From DASREM01 sp035652095 (GTDB lineage: Bacteria; Acidobacteriota; Terriglobia; Terriglobales; Acidobacteriaceae), in assembly GCA_035652095.1 (NCBI GenBank), contig DASREM010000013.1, forward strand, positions 186,001 to 250,000: 64,000 nt of DNA, in the 5' to 3' direction. The notes beneath the pieces were generated by a model, which saw only the letters and a program-made list of their open reading frames with translations, ran no database searches and was not told the origin of the DNA. This document shows positions 16,357-24,198 of this stretch, in pieces. Positions within the stretch are counted from its first letter, which is position 1. Each line of letters begins with the position of its first letter. Made by a program: the position numbers and the translations under genes.

Positions 16357-17493
16357 ATGAGTTTGAAGTCGCTGGTCTATTGTTCCGACGAGAAAATCGT
16401 ACGAGTGTTGCGCCGGGTTCTCTGTGATCTGGAAATCAGCGCGGAGCATTGCAGCGACAGCGATTCTGCCATTCATAAGCTCACCCGCCAGCGTTTTGAA
16501 TCCGTAATCGTAGACTGCGCCGATCCAGAAACTGCCGCCCAGGTTCTACGAAGCGCGCGCAGTGCGCCGTGCAACAAGCGAGCGATTGCAGTCGCCATCG
16601 CGGATGGCCAAACCGGCCTCAAGAGCGCGTTCGAGATGGGCGCCCACTTCGTTCTCTACAAACCGGTTTCGACCGAGAGAGCCAAGGCGAGCTTCCGTGC
16701 CGCGCGCGCCCTGATGAAGCGCGAACGCAGGCGCAACAATCGCATCGCGGTGGAAATGCCGATTACCCTGGTTCTCGGAACCGGACAGCATCGCGCCCGG
16801 TCCGCGGACCTGAGCGAAGGCGGCATGGCCGTGGAAGTGGACCGCAAGCCAAAGAATTCCGGAAGCCTACGCATTCGCTTTACCGTCCCCGGCACGCAGA
16901 TCGAACGCGAGTGCCCGGCGGAAATCGCCTGGGAATCTTCGGGCCGCCAGATGGGATTGCGTTTTGTGGACATGCCCGCGGACCTGCGTTCGGCCCTGAA
17001 GGATTGGTTGATCAAGCAGTCGCCTGAGACGGAGCAGGACGACCCGCCGGTCGCGTGCAAGCTGACCGATTTGAGCCTGGGAGGCTGCTACCTGGAACTG
17101 CCTTCGCCGTTCCCGGTTCGCACGCGCGTGACCCTTACCATGAAAGTGCGGGAGTTGAAGGTGCAGGTCGAAGGCGTGGTTCGTATCATGCACCCGGAAA
17201 GTGGCATGGGAGTTGAATTCACGAAACGAACCGAACCGCAGCGCGAAGGGGTCGAGCATTTCATTCACACTCTGATCAACAGCGAAGGCGCAGTTCCGGA
17301 ACTTACCGTGGCTCCCGACGGCCTGGAAAGCGAGCCCGAGACCAAGCCTCACCCCCTGAAGGGCACAGTTATGGCCGATCCTTTGATCGACTTGTTCTCG
17401 CACAAGGCCGCTTTGCCGGCGGATGCCTTCATGGCAGAATTGCGCCGGCAACGCACCTCCGGCGGCGAGTCCTCTCAAGGTTCCGCGGATTAG
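16357..17493 (+). CDS. Receiver-like protein with two PilZ domains
   Basis: 378 residues. Residues 1-115 look like a response-regulator fold (VIVDC at 50-54, KPVS at 102-105). A PilZ domain follows with the c-di-GMP motif R..NNRI (125-130) and DLSEGG (151-156). A second PilZ-like domain has TDLSLGG (237-243) but no RxxxR ahead of it, so it may not bind the nucleotide. The protein should be a cytoplasmic c-di-GMP effector in motility, adhesion or secretion. A coiled-coil miniprotein is encoded directly upstream. Confidence 0.85.
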   Translation: MSLKSLVYCSDEKIVRVLRRVLCDLEISAEHCSDSDSAIHKLTRQRFESVIVDCADPETAAQVLRSARSAPCNKRAIAVAIADGQTGLKSAFEMGAHFVLYKPVSTERAKASFRAARALMKRERRRNNRIAVEMPITLVLGTGQHRARSADLSEGGMAVEVDRKPKNSGSLRIRFTVPGTQIERECPAEIAWESSGRQMGLRFVDMPADLRSALKDWLIKQSPETEQDDPPVACKLTDLSLGGCYLELPSPFPVRTRVTLTMKVRELKVQVEGVVRIMHPESGMGVEFTKRTEPQREGVEHFIHTLINSEGAVPELTVAPDGLESEPETKPHPLKGTVMADPLIDLFSHKAALPADAFMAELRRQRTSGGESSQGSAD

Positions 17494-17498
17494 CTCGT

Positions 17499-17723
17499 TC
17501 AGGGTTCTGCGGCAATCACCAGGCCCAGAATACGTTCATTCATCAGGTCGGCAAGCTTGCGTGCGTCTTCGACCGAGGTCCCGCGCAGCAGTTCGAATCC
17601 CATACTTCGCTTGGCGAGGGTGGGCAAGGTGTCGTGATACAACTCGACCCGAAGGCCAGGTTTCCCGTCCGGGGTCGTGGATACGATGAAGCGGCAATTC
17701 CCTCGTTCCAAGTGATTGTCCAA
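17499..17723 (-). CDS. Small conserved protein of unknown function
   Basis: 74 residues starting at a TTG (17723) six bases behind CGGAG. The sequence (RFIVSTTPDGKPGLRVELYH, then GFELLRGTSVEDARKLADLM) has the alternating pattern and balanced composition of a globular alpha/beta protein, unlike the shadow frames around it. It converges with the PilZ gene, with only five bases between the stops. No motif gives a function. The non-ATG start makes the call moderate. Confidence 0.6.
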   Translation of the reverse strand: MDNHLERGNCRFIVSTTPDGKPGLRVELYHDTLPTLAKRSMGFELLRGTSVEDARKLADLMNERILGLVIAAEP

Positions 17724-17856
17724 AGTGTCTCCGTGGAAGCGGTTAAGATGGCAAACTCGGAAGTGAGTTTGCTCGGCAATTGCACAGGTTTCCGATCAAT
17801 CGATTCCCCCGGTTCGGACGTCCAGAACACAGAACTCCACATGATTAAATAGACCG

Positions 17857-18816
17857 ATGCGTCTGCAGGATTACGCACCCAGGCCCGCGCACCTGAAATG
17901 GCTCCTCGATTCAGATCCGGCCATTCGCTGGCAAGTCATGAGGGACCTCACCGACGAAGCACCCGACATGATTGCAGCTGAGCGGTCGCGGGTTGCGACC
18001 GAGGGCTGGGGTGCCCAGCTTCTCGCTTTCCAATCTCCCGGTGGCTGCTGGACCGGAAGTCCAGAGGAATGGCGATCCGATCTGCCAAAGGAGCACCGGG
18101 ATTTGCTGATTACGCACTACAGTCTTTCCGTGCTGATGGATCTCGGTCTGGATCCTGCCAGCAAGCAGGCTCGGAAAATGATCGAACGGATCGGCAAGCG
18201 GCTGGTATTCAAGTGGCTCAACAACCGCCCTTACCTTGACGGCGAAACCGAGCCTTGCATCAATGGCAGAATCCTCGGCTTCGGCGCGTATTTCAAGGAG
18301 CCGAACGATGCGCTGGCAAATTCGCTGCTGAGTGCGCAACTCGAAGATGGAGGCTGGAATTGCGAGGCACCAAAAAGCCGACGTTCCTCGTTTCATACCA
18401 CAATTTGCGTGCTAGAAGGGTTGCTGGAATATGAACGAGCAGGGCGCAAGTCAGCGGCCGTCATCAAGGCACGCAAGCGCGCCGAAGACTATTTGCTGGA
18501 GCGCCGCATGTTCCGCTCGCTCCGGACCGGCAAAGTCATTGACAAACGCTGGCTGCGCTTCGCGTTCCCGACGTTCTGGCACTACGACATATTGCGCGGA
18601 TTGGATTATCTGAGGAAGGCAGGGGCCAAACCCGACAGCGGCGTCGGCGAAGCTGTCCAGGTTGTGATTGAGCGCCGCCACCAGAACGGGCGCTGGCCGC
18701 TGAACCTGCTTCATCCGGACTACATTCCGCTGAAGATCGAGAACGAAGTCGGCAGGGCAAGTCGCTGGAATACCCTGCGCGCACTACGAGTCTTGCGCTG
18801 GTACGAGAACGCTTAG
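17857..18816 (+). CDS. Alpha/alpha-toroid protein (prenyltransferase/squalene-cyclase-like fold)
   Basis: 319 residues. Short helical repeats contain turns such as LLSAQLEDGGWNCE and VIERRHQNGRWPLNLLH, the QxxxGxW-type signature of the terpenoid-cyclase/prenyltransferase toroid. An N-terminal AIRWQVMRDLTDE segment resembles a HEAT-type helix pair. The DxDD cyclase motif is not evident, so cyclase activity is doubtful and a related hydrolase or binding role is possible. There is no signal peptide. It is directly followed, on the opposite strand, by the tRNA-Leu gene that hosts the integrative element. Confidence 0.72.
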   Translation: MRLQDYAPRPAHLKWLLDSDPAIRWQVMRDLTDEAPDMIAAERSRVATEGWGAQLLAFQSPGGCWTGSPEEWRSDLPKEHRDLLITHYSLSVLMDLGLDPASKQARKMIERIGKRLVFKWLNNRPYLDGETEPCINGRILGFGAYFKEPNDALANSLLSAQLEDGGWNCEAPKSRRSSFHTTICVLEGLLEYERAGRKSAAVIKARKRAEDYLLERRMFRSLRTGKVIDKRWLRFAFPTFWHYDILRGLDYLRKAGAKPDSGVGEAVQVVIERRHQNGRWPLNLLHPDYIPLKIENEVGRASRWNTLRALRVLRWYENA

Positions 18817-18870
18817 TTTGGGGAGCGTACTGCGACCCATGCATGCGGGCATCGCGGTGTGAGTGCTGCT

Positions 18871-18959
18871 TGGTGCCCGGGACCGGAATCGAACCGGTAC
18901 GTCCTTTTAGGGACCCGGGATTTTAAGTCCCGTGCGTCTGCCAGTTTCGCCACCCGGGC
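18871..18959 (-). tRNA. tRNA-Leu (anticodon UAA), CCA encoded
   Basis: Read leftward from 18959, GCCCGGG pairs with CCCGGGC at the 3' end, followed by A and an encoded CCA (18871-18873). The anticodon stem-loop is CGGGA-CTTAAAA-TCCCG with anticodon TAA. A long variable arm (GTCC/GGAC) and the TTCGATT T-loop are as expected for a class II leucine tRNA. The 5' half up to the end of the anticodon loop is duplicated at 26965-27006, so this copy appears to be reconstituted with DNA from the integrated element. Confidence 0.97.
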
Positions 18960-18962
18960 GGG
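18921..18962. repeat. Attachment site copy next to the intact tRNA (attL)
   Basis: This copy runs from the last base of the anticodon loop through the tRNA 5' end and three bases beyond. It is identical to 26965-27006. Flanking sequence outward into the element (TTGAAAA-TAATATATCAGTTGATCGAG) is also related to that beyond the other copy, but diverged. Confidence 0.9.
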
Positions 18963-18987
18963 CAGGGAAGTGGTTGAAAATAATATA

Positions 18988-20139
18988 TCAGTTGATCGAG
19001 CTGGGTTTGCTCTGACGCGCAGTGTGTACTTGAACGTGACTTATTGTTTGGTCACGCTCCATTTTTTGCTGCTCCTGTTCGGCTTCTGCAATGGCCTGAT
19101 CCTTCTCGGCTGCTTGCAGCTTCAGCATCGCGTCAGCAATGTCATTCTGAGTGACAATGTTGTAGCGCTCGAAGACGCTCCGAGTTTTCCATCCACCAAT
19201 TCTCTGAATCACGCCCTCTGCTACTCCTGCCCTTCGCAGATTGCGAGCCGCGGTCCTGCGGAGATCGTGAAATAGCAGACCTGGACAACCTGCGTGCAAA
19301 CACGCGTTAGACCAGAGTTTTCTGAAATTCCGGATTTGCTTTCCGTTAGAGCGCGTGAATACGTAGGCGTCAGGAGCCTTTCCGCGAATGCACTCAGCCA
19401 TGAGGTTGTAGACGGCCTCCGTCATCGTCACAGCGCGACCCTCGCGATTCTTGGTTGTTCCGGGATGCAACGAGATCACGCGCTGAATTAGGTCAACTTG
19501 ATTGACTCGCATGCTTTTTACTTCGCTTACGCGCCAGCCATAGGTCCGGCCCACCTCGACCATCGACCGAAACCAGAGCTCTGGGCAGTATTCAACCAGC
19601 CTCCGATATTGACCGTCTTCTAGGAATCCAGTCCGAACATTGTCCTCTCTGAGCTTCGGAATCCTCGGCACTCGCAGAACCTTCGGAGGAGTAGCCTGCA
19701 GACCGAGTCGAAACATCCGCTTCAGCGCGGACAATTCACGGTTGATGGTCGCGTTCTTGGCCCCTTGTGTTTGTCGAGCTTCGATGTAACGAGCAACCAG
19801 TTCGCTAGTCACCTGAGCGGCTCTAAATATCATGAAGAATGGCTTCAGGTGCTTGGTCCAGCGAAACTCAGCGTGGAATGCAGATTTCTTGCCGTTGATG
19901 CGGTAATCGCGCAAGTAGTCCTGGGCGAGTTGTTCAACCGTGACCCGTTCCACCTCCAAACCGACGAAGGCTCCCGTGCCAATTTCTCCCATTCGTTTCT
20001 TGAGAAGGTCCTTGGCTTTCTGTTTCTTGTTGCTGTGGCTCGACTCGCGGAATGGTTTCCCGTTTACGCTGTACTTAATCCACCAGACTGCCGAGTCGGG
20101 GCGCTGATAAATGCTTCCAGTTCCTTTGGGTCGCCTCAT
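18988..20139 (-). CDS. Tyrosine-type site-specific integrase
   Basis: This 383-residue phage-integrase-family recombinase starts with MRRPKGTGSIYQR and the beta-rich arm-binding domain, followed by a SAM-like core-binding domain. The catalytic domain has RTYGWRVSEV (first Arg), HDLRRTAARNL (HxxR) and IGGWKTRSVFERYNI (H/W and the nucleophile Tyr). It should integrate and excise the element at the tRNA-Leu gene, whose 5' end lies 29 bases from its stop. It overlaps the upstream small gene by ATGA. Its last codons lie in the sequence that resembles the native tRNA promoter region. Confidence 0.93.
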   Translation of the reverse strand: MRRPKGTGSIYQRPDSAVWWIKYSVNGKPFRESSHSNKKQKAKDLLKKRMGEIGTGAFVGLEVERVTVEQLAQDYLRDYRINGKKSAFHAEFRWTKHLKPFFMIFRAAQVTSELVARYIEARQTQGAKNATINRELSALKRMFRLGLQATPPKVLRVPRIPKLREDNVRTGFLEDGQYRRLVEYCPELWFRSMVEVGRTYGWRVSEVKSMRVNQVDLIQRVISLHPGTTKNREGRAVTMTEAVYNLMAECIRGKAPDAYVFTRSNGKQIRNFRKLWSNACLHAGCPGLLFHDLRRTAARNLRRAGVAEGVIQRIGGWKTRSVFERYNIVTQNDIADAMLKLQAAEKDQAIAEAEQEQQKMERDQTISHVQVHTARQSKPSSIN

Positions 20140-20363
20140 TTGAGCCCCTTTCTTGTTTTCGTTGATGCTTTCGCAATACGGGCCTGCACAGCTTTCTTTG
20201 CGATTTCGGAGCGCTTCGCGGCAGAAAGTTTCTTCTGTCGTGCTTGAGCCCCCTGTTTTCCGATTTCGGACAACTCAGCGGAGGAAAGGGATTCTGCCCT
20301 CGCCTTACCGCCGAGTCGCCCAAGTGCTTGAGCGGCTGGGTTCTTCTTTTCCATGTCCGACAT
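20136..20363 (-). CDS. Small basic protein of the integrase operon
   Basis: 75 residues from ATG at 20363 (Met4 is an alternative start). Two similar helical repeats, LGGKARAESLSSAELSEIGK and QARQKKLSAAKRSEIAKKAV, are rich in Lys, Arg and Ala, resembling short repeat proteins common in genomic islands. The stop overlaps the integrase start (ATGA), so it is translationally coupled. It may bind DNA as an accessory factor, judged only from charge and context. A palindrome lies immediately upstream of its start. Confidence 0.65.
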   Translation of the reverse strand: MSDMEKKNPAAQALGRLGGKARAESLSSAELSEIGKQGAQARQKKLSAAKRSEIAKKAVQARIAKASTKTRKGLK

Positions 20364-20366
20364 CTT

Positions 20367-20380
20367 ACCTAACGCTAGGT
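20367..20380. promoter_or_regulatory. Palindromic candidate operator upstream of the integrase pair
   Basis: ACCTAACGCTAGGT pairs at 6 of 7 positions and lies four bases ahead of the small gene's start codon and 15 bases after the excisionase-like gene's stop. A regulator binding here would block expression of the small protein and the integrase. Confidence 0.4.
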
Positions 20381-20394
20381 TAGATGTCAATGGA

Positions 20395-20625
20395 TTACAT
20401 GGGAGACAACCTCTTGTTCCGCTCGATGAAGGCGTCCAGATCGCGGAGATCAACTCGCCAAGCCGCTCCGTCGCTGTCCTGGACGATTGGCAGCAATCCA
20501 TCCTGGACTAGCTTCCTCAGTTTCCAAGACGAGACGCTCAGGTACTCCGCTGCCTCCCTAGTCCGAAGCAGCCGTTTGGAGCGACTCGCAACAGCGTTAT
20601 GATTGGTCACGTTAGAGTCACGCAT
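20395..20625 (-). CDS. Excisionase-like helix-turn-helix protein
   Basis: 76 residues from ATG at 20625. The core LLRTREAAEYLSVSSWKLRK followed by LVQDGLLPIVQD and WRVDLRDLDAFIERNK is the winged HTH_17/excisionase pattern, a relative of MerR. Element-encoded proteins of this type bind attachment sites or promoters and control excision. It lies upstream of the integrase in the same direction, separated by a palindrome and a small basic gene, which fits a regulatory role in the element. Confidence 0.82.
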   Translation of the reverse strand: MRDSNVTNHNAVASRSKRLLRTREAAEYLSVSSWKLRKLVQDGLLPIVQDSDGAAWRVDLRDLDAFIERNKRLSPM

Positions 20626-20797
20626 GTTTGTAAGTTGCTGATTCCACTCCTCTTTAAATAGGGGCGCGGGACTATCTATCCTGCGCGCTTTTAAGGCAGA
20701 GGCCACTCCTGCTTCCGACCTTCAGCTCTAGATCGCCTTAGCCGGGCTGATTCAGCCATCTGGGCCTCCGGGTTGGCTTCAGGCACCTCTCGAGTTC

Positions 20798-21172
20798 TTA
20801 TGGCCCTTGTGAAGCTTCACGCGCACACATTCGGGCTAGGCTCGAATCGCGATTCCCTTGCTTATTTCCGCAACGCGGGCATTCCATTCGCGAGAGCCAT
20901 CGCTCGAAGCGTTTTTGCTCTTGGCTCCTCCTGGCCCGAACGCGCTTTCGCTTGTCTGCTCGCAAGCATTCCGGGTGGAAGTGTCCACGGAAACCGCTCG
21001 GCAACATCTCTCCGCACCCTCGGCAGAAGTATTCGACGCAATCGGCGGGTGGCGTTTTGTCAGGCGGACCTGACGCAATGCTAGTTGCGCCAGACCCGCC
21101 CGCGGGGCAGCTTCGCTGATGGTCGATCTGCTCACTCCCCGAACCTGAGAAAACCTGATGTTCATCGATCAT
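20798..21172 (-). CDS. Small zinc-finger-like element protein
   Basis: 124 residues coupled by an ATGA overlap to the upstream gene. The centre reads FCRGCGEMLPSGFRGHFHPE then C, a strongly basic stretch (RADKRKRVRARRSQEQKRFE), and a C-terminal ECPRCG. That gives four or five Cys plus two His suitable for one or two zinc sites with a basic linker, which suggests nucleic-acid binding. The first 40 residues look less constrained, so the true start may be internal. I have seen such proteins only in mobile-element contexts, and no role is established. Confidence 0.62.
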   Translation of the reverse strand: MIDEHQVFSGSGSEQIDHQRSCPAGGSGATSIASGPPDKTPPADCVEYFCRGCGEMLPSGFRGHFHPECLRADKRKRVRARRSQEQKRFERWLSRMECPRCGNKQGNRDSSLARMCAREASQGP

Positions 21173-21777
21173 TGACGCACCGCGCTTTTTGAGCCAAGCG
21201 CTTTTTCTTTCATGCTCACTGTCAGGGGTAGGTTCTCAGTGTTGCTGTGTTGGTCGGTTGTAAGAGTTGTCTGTGTTCTCAGTGTTGAACGGTTGGAAGG
21301 TAAATTGTTTGAGTGTTGGAGAGTTGGCGCGGCGACGTGAATCTCGCGAACGATGCTGTACCAGTGCTCTGGTCGGCGTTCCTTCCCGTTTCGATCATTT
21401 GTCACCGTTTCGACAACGATCTCGTAAAGGGGCCCCTCGAAGATTGCCATCATCGCTTCAGGGTTGGTCGGCTGTCCGCCGTTCACTTCCACGTACAAAC
21501 GCCGAAAGGTGCTTTGCGGCCCTGCGAATGGTCCGTCCGGATTCGTTCCGAGCCCCAGGAATTTACAGAGACGCCCGCTGTACGGGCGCCCCTGGTAATT
21601 CTGCGGTTCGAGTGCGAGCCGAGCCATCCACTTTTTGAACTGGCGAGCCCATGCGAATGTCGCCTCTGAACAACGTGCGAGGTACACGCCTGGGTCAAGC
21701 AAGGGATAGGGCTCGCTCAGAACAATTCCAGAGGGCTGTTTAGAGTGGGTTGCGACTGCGAAAGGTCTTCCCAACAA
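21169..21777 (-). CDS. Element protein of unknown function
   Basis: About 202 residues from TTG at 21777 behind GAGAGG. Residues 20-150 look like a compact domain (YPLLDPGVYLARCSEATFAW, GRPYSGRLCKFLGLG, then EGPLYEIVVETVTND and RRPEHWYSIVREI). The last 50 residues are Ser/Thr/Asn-rich and probably disordered. It is the first gene of the leftward element operon and is coupled to the zinc-finger-like gene. The function is unknown. By position it could be a replication or single-strand-binding type protein, but no motif proves it. Confidence 0.62.
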   Translation of the reverse strand: MLGRPFAVATHSKQPSGIVLSEPYPLLDPGVYLARCSEATFAWARQFKKWMARLALEPQNYQGRPYSGRLCKFLGLGTNPDGPFAGPQSTFRRLYVEVNGGQPTNPEAMMAIFEGPLYEIVVETVTNDRNGKERRPEHWYSIVREIHVAAPTLQHSNNLPSNRSTLRTQTTLTTDQHSNTENLPLTVSMKEKALGSKSAVRQ

Positions 21778-21820
21778 ATCCTCTCAACATTCTCTCCGCA
21801 AGTATTTGCAGAGGAGCTGT

Positions 21821-21868
21821 TGAGGCGGTATATTGGGGCGTCAATCGTGCCGTGGCTACACCGCCTCA
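21821..21868. repeat. Inverted repeat upstream of the element operon
   Basis: TGAGGCGGT (21821-21829) and ACCGCCTCA (21860-21868) are perfect complements separated by 30 bases. They lie 44 bases upstream of the TTG start of the element operon, so they could be a leader structure or a binding site. Confidence 0.45.
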
Positions 21869-21989
21869 GGTTACGGTTATAGGGCCGTTGGGTGTTCCAG
21901 CACTCAGCGGCCCTTAGTTCATTCACCTGGAAATTCGCACAAAATCAGCTAAAAGGCGAGGCCGCCCACGCCGATTTCTGTTAATAAGC

Positions 21990-22099
21990 TGTGGATCAGA
22001 GTGCGATTTCGTATGAAGGCTGTGGAGTTAGGTCTTCTACCAGTTTTTGCTACCGCGATTGTGCAGACCCTGTGGACACTCTGCCTACCGTGTGGACAC
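21990..22099. repeat. Cluster of TGTGGA words (iteron-like)
   Basis: TGTGGA occurs at 21990, 22021, 22071 and 22091. The last two extend to TGTGGACAC and lie exactly 20 bases apart. The first, in CTGTGGATCA, is close to a DnaA-box complement. The cluster lies upstream of the element's leftward operon and beside the IS end. It could be a replication origin or a regulator site, or chance. Confidence 0.35.
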
Positions 22100-22208
22100 G
22101 ATACGGAGTAGCGCCCGATCATGCCCTTACTAGCAGGCTGCGGAAAAACTCGACGAAGCCGCTCGGGACTTGGAATCCGCACGTGAATTGGCCTACGATA
22201 ATCCCCAA

Positions 22209-22484
22209 ATGAAGCGGATGTTGCGGCGGATTTTGTTCATTATTCTTGTTTTGGCGGAGCTTTGGCTCCTCACAGGCTTCTTGCCGCAACGGTGGCAGGA
22301 AGCCATGTACGCTCGACTCGGCAAGACCCGACCTTCGCAGTCGTATGACTATTCCCGCATTACCCACCCCAATCTGGATGCCGAACTTCGACCGTTTGAG
22401 CCATGGGGTATGGCTCTGCTTGTAGTGTTGGTCGTCGTGAATGGTGGTGCCATCGTCACCTTGTGGCGTCGGCGCAACACATAG
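22209..22484 (+). CDS. Passenger small membrane protein within the IS
   Basis: 91 residues from ATG at 22209 with two membrane segments, LRRILFIILVLAELWLLTGF near the N-terminus and GMALLVVLVVVNGGAIVTL near the C-terminus, joined by a polar loop (QSYDYSRITHPNLDAELRPF). It lies between the left terminal repeat of the IS and a degenerate internal copy of that repeat, in transposase orientation. It resembles nothing I know from IS5 elements, so it is probably a captured host gene. It could also be a fortuitous frame, but its hydrophobicity pattern argues against that. Confidence 0.6.
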   Translation: MKRMLRRILFIILVLAELWLLTGFLPQRWQEAMYARLGKTRPSQSYDYSRITHPNLDAELRPFEPWGMALLVVLVVVNGGAIVTLWRRRNT

Positions 22485-22582
22485 CCCTTGAAAGCAGCTC
22501 ATCCTAGCACCCTGCCAAAAGAAGTGACGCAGTAACCACAACATGATCTTGTTTCCACAACACAACCTGATAAGAAGGAGGC

Positions 22583-23672
22583 ATGCGCGGAAAAGACGAG
22601 CAACAGTTGGATGTCTTCAGCTATGTCAGCCCGGAGCAGCGAGTGCCGCAGGACCATCCGTTGCGTCCGCTGCGCGCCATGACCGATGAGGCATTGCGAG
22701 ATTTGCAGCCACGGTTCAACAAGCTGTACGCCAGAACCGGACGCCCCTCGATTGCGCCGGAGAAGTTGTTGCGAGCGCTTCTCCTGCAAGCGCTGTACTC
22801 CGTGCGCAGCGAACGGATGTTGATGGAACAGCTCAACTACAACCTGCTGTTCCGCTGGTTCGTGGGCTTGAACATGGATGACTCGGTCTGGGACGTGACC
22901 GTATTCACCAAGAATCGCGAGCGGTTGCTCGATGGGGACATTGCCGAAAGCTTCTTTCAAGCTGTGCTCCGGCAGGCGCGAGATCGGAATCTGCTCTCGG
23001 ACGAACACTTCACCGTGGATGGGACGCTGCTGGAAGCGTGGGCGAGTGTAAAGAGTTATCAGCGCAAGGATGCTAAGAAACTCCGCTCCACCTGATGATC
23101 CTGGCAATGCCACGGTGGACTTCCACGGGGAAAAGCGGTCGAACGAGACGCACGCATCGAAGACAGACCCGGATGCGAAGATGGCGCGCAAAGGCAAGGG
23201 TAAGGAAGCGAAGCTGAGTTACAACGGGAATCTGCTGGTGGAGAACCGTCACGGGCTGATCGTGAACACCGAGGTGTTCGAGGCCAACGGGACAGCCGAA
23301 CGCGATGCCGCGCTGGTGATGCTGGAACAGATTCCGGGAACGAAGCAGGTGACCGTGGGCGGGGACAAGGCATACGACACGGCAGATTTCGTGGCCGAAT
23401 GCCGCAACCTCAAGGTTACGCCGCACGTGGCTCAAAATCTGGAGCGACCCGGTGGGAGTGCGATTGACGCTCGCACGACGCAGCACCCTGGATATGCCAT
23501 CAGTCAGAAGAAGAGGAAGCGTATCGAAGAGTGCTTCGGATGGCTGAAGACGATCGCGCTGTTGCGGAAAGTTCGGCATCGTGGAATCTTCAAGGTCGGA
23601 TGGGTCTTCACCTTCGCGGCCGCGGCCTACAACTTAGTCCGTATAAGGAATCTGGCGATTCAAGCGACGTAA
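22583..23672 (+). pseudogene. IS5-family DDE transposase, frameshifted
   Basis: Codons 22583-23082 encode the N-terminal part (DVFSYVSPEQRVPQDHPLRP, LLFRWFVGLNMDDSVWD, and DEHFTVDGT with the first catalytic Asp). The C-terminal part continues in the next frame from about 23084 (DDPGNATVDFHGEKRSNETH, VTVGGDKAYDT with the second Asp, RKRIEECFGWLKT with the Glu). Skipping one C in AAGAAACTCC at about 23079-23085 restores one product of roughly 360 residues. All DDE residues survive, so this is a recent frameshift, a sequencing error or, less likely, programmed shifting. Confidence 0.88.
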
Positions 23673-23814
23673 GCCGAGGTCGCAGTGTGCTCGCAGGCCC
23701 GAAAATGAATCCGCGGGACACCAGCGGATGCAGCCAGAACCCTTCCCGAATCACCAAATCACTGAGACTGGAGAGAATCTAAGTCGCGGAGTCCATTTTT
23801 CCGCAGCCTGCTAG

Positions 23815-24198
23815 GCCATACCGCCGCGTCGCCTTAGAAGGGAACCGGAATAACTAGACACTCCCGACTTTTCGATGACTGCCAATCCCTTCCGCCGCTG
23901 CTAACAGCGTTGAAACAGCGTGAACCGTTACTCTCGGATTTGCTTCCGTTCTTCGGATTTGCTCCTCTTGATTATGCGGACCCCATTAAAAGAACTCGAC
24001 TTGAATTCTTGAATTTATCGCCCGATTTTCAAACTCGCGTGCTACGTTGAGAACAACGGATTAACAACGCGCCGCTTGCCTGAGAACAGGCATTTATCAG
24101 GCATAAATTTATCGCACAGAACTGCGAAATAACTGCGATAAAAGTGCCAGCGGACGTTCTCTGCTAACAGAGACGGAAACAGTGATGATGGAGGGCGA
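23815..24198. other. Non-coding stretch of the element with repeated TTTATCGC words
   Basis: No gene is supported in these 384 bases. TTTATCGC occurs at 24014-24021 and 24108-24115 and inverted at 24135-24142. The last two form TTTATCGCA/TGCGATAAA arms. GCCTGA-GAACA-GGC-type small stems lie beside them, and a direct repeat TCGGATTTGCT lies near 23937 and 23957. This could be a regulatory or origin region. Confidence 0.4.

Larger units (their letters stand above)
22134..23810 (+). mobile_element. IS5-family insertion sequence with a passenger gene
   Basis: The ends are perfect 15-bp inverted repeats, CAGGCTGCGGAAAAA (22134-22148) and its complement (23796-23810), flanked on both sides by CTAG (22130-22133, 23811-23814). 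This is the YTAR-type target duplication of the IS5 group. The element is 1,677 bp and holds a small membrane-protein gene and a frameshifted DDE transposase. A degenerate copy of the end sequence at 22504-22520 marks a typical 1.3-kb IS inside it. Confidence 0.9.
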
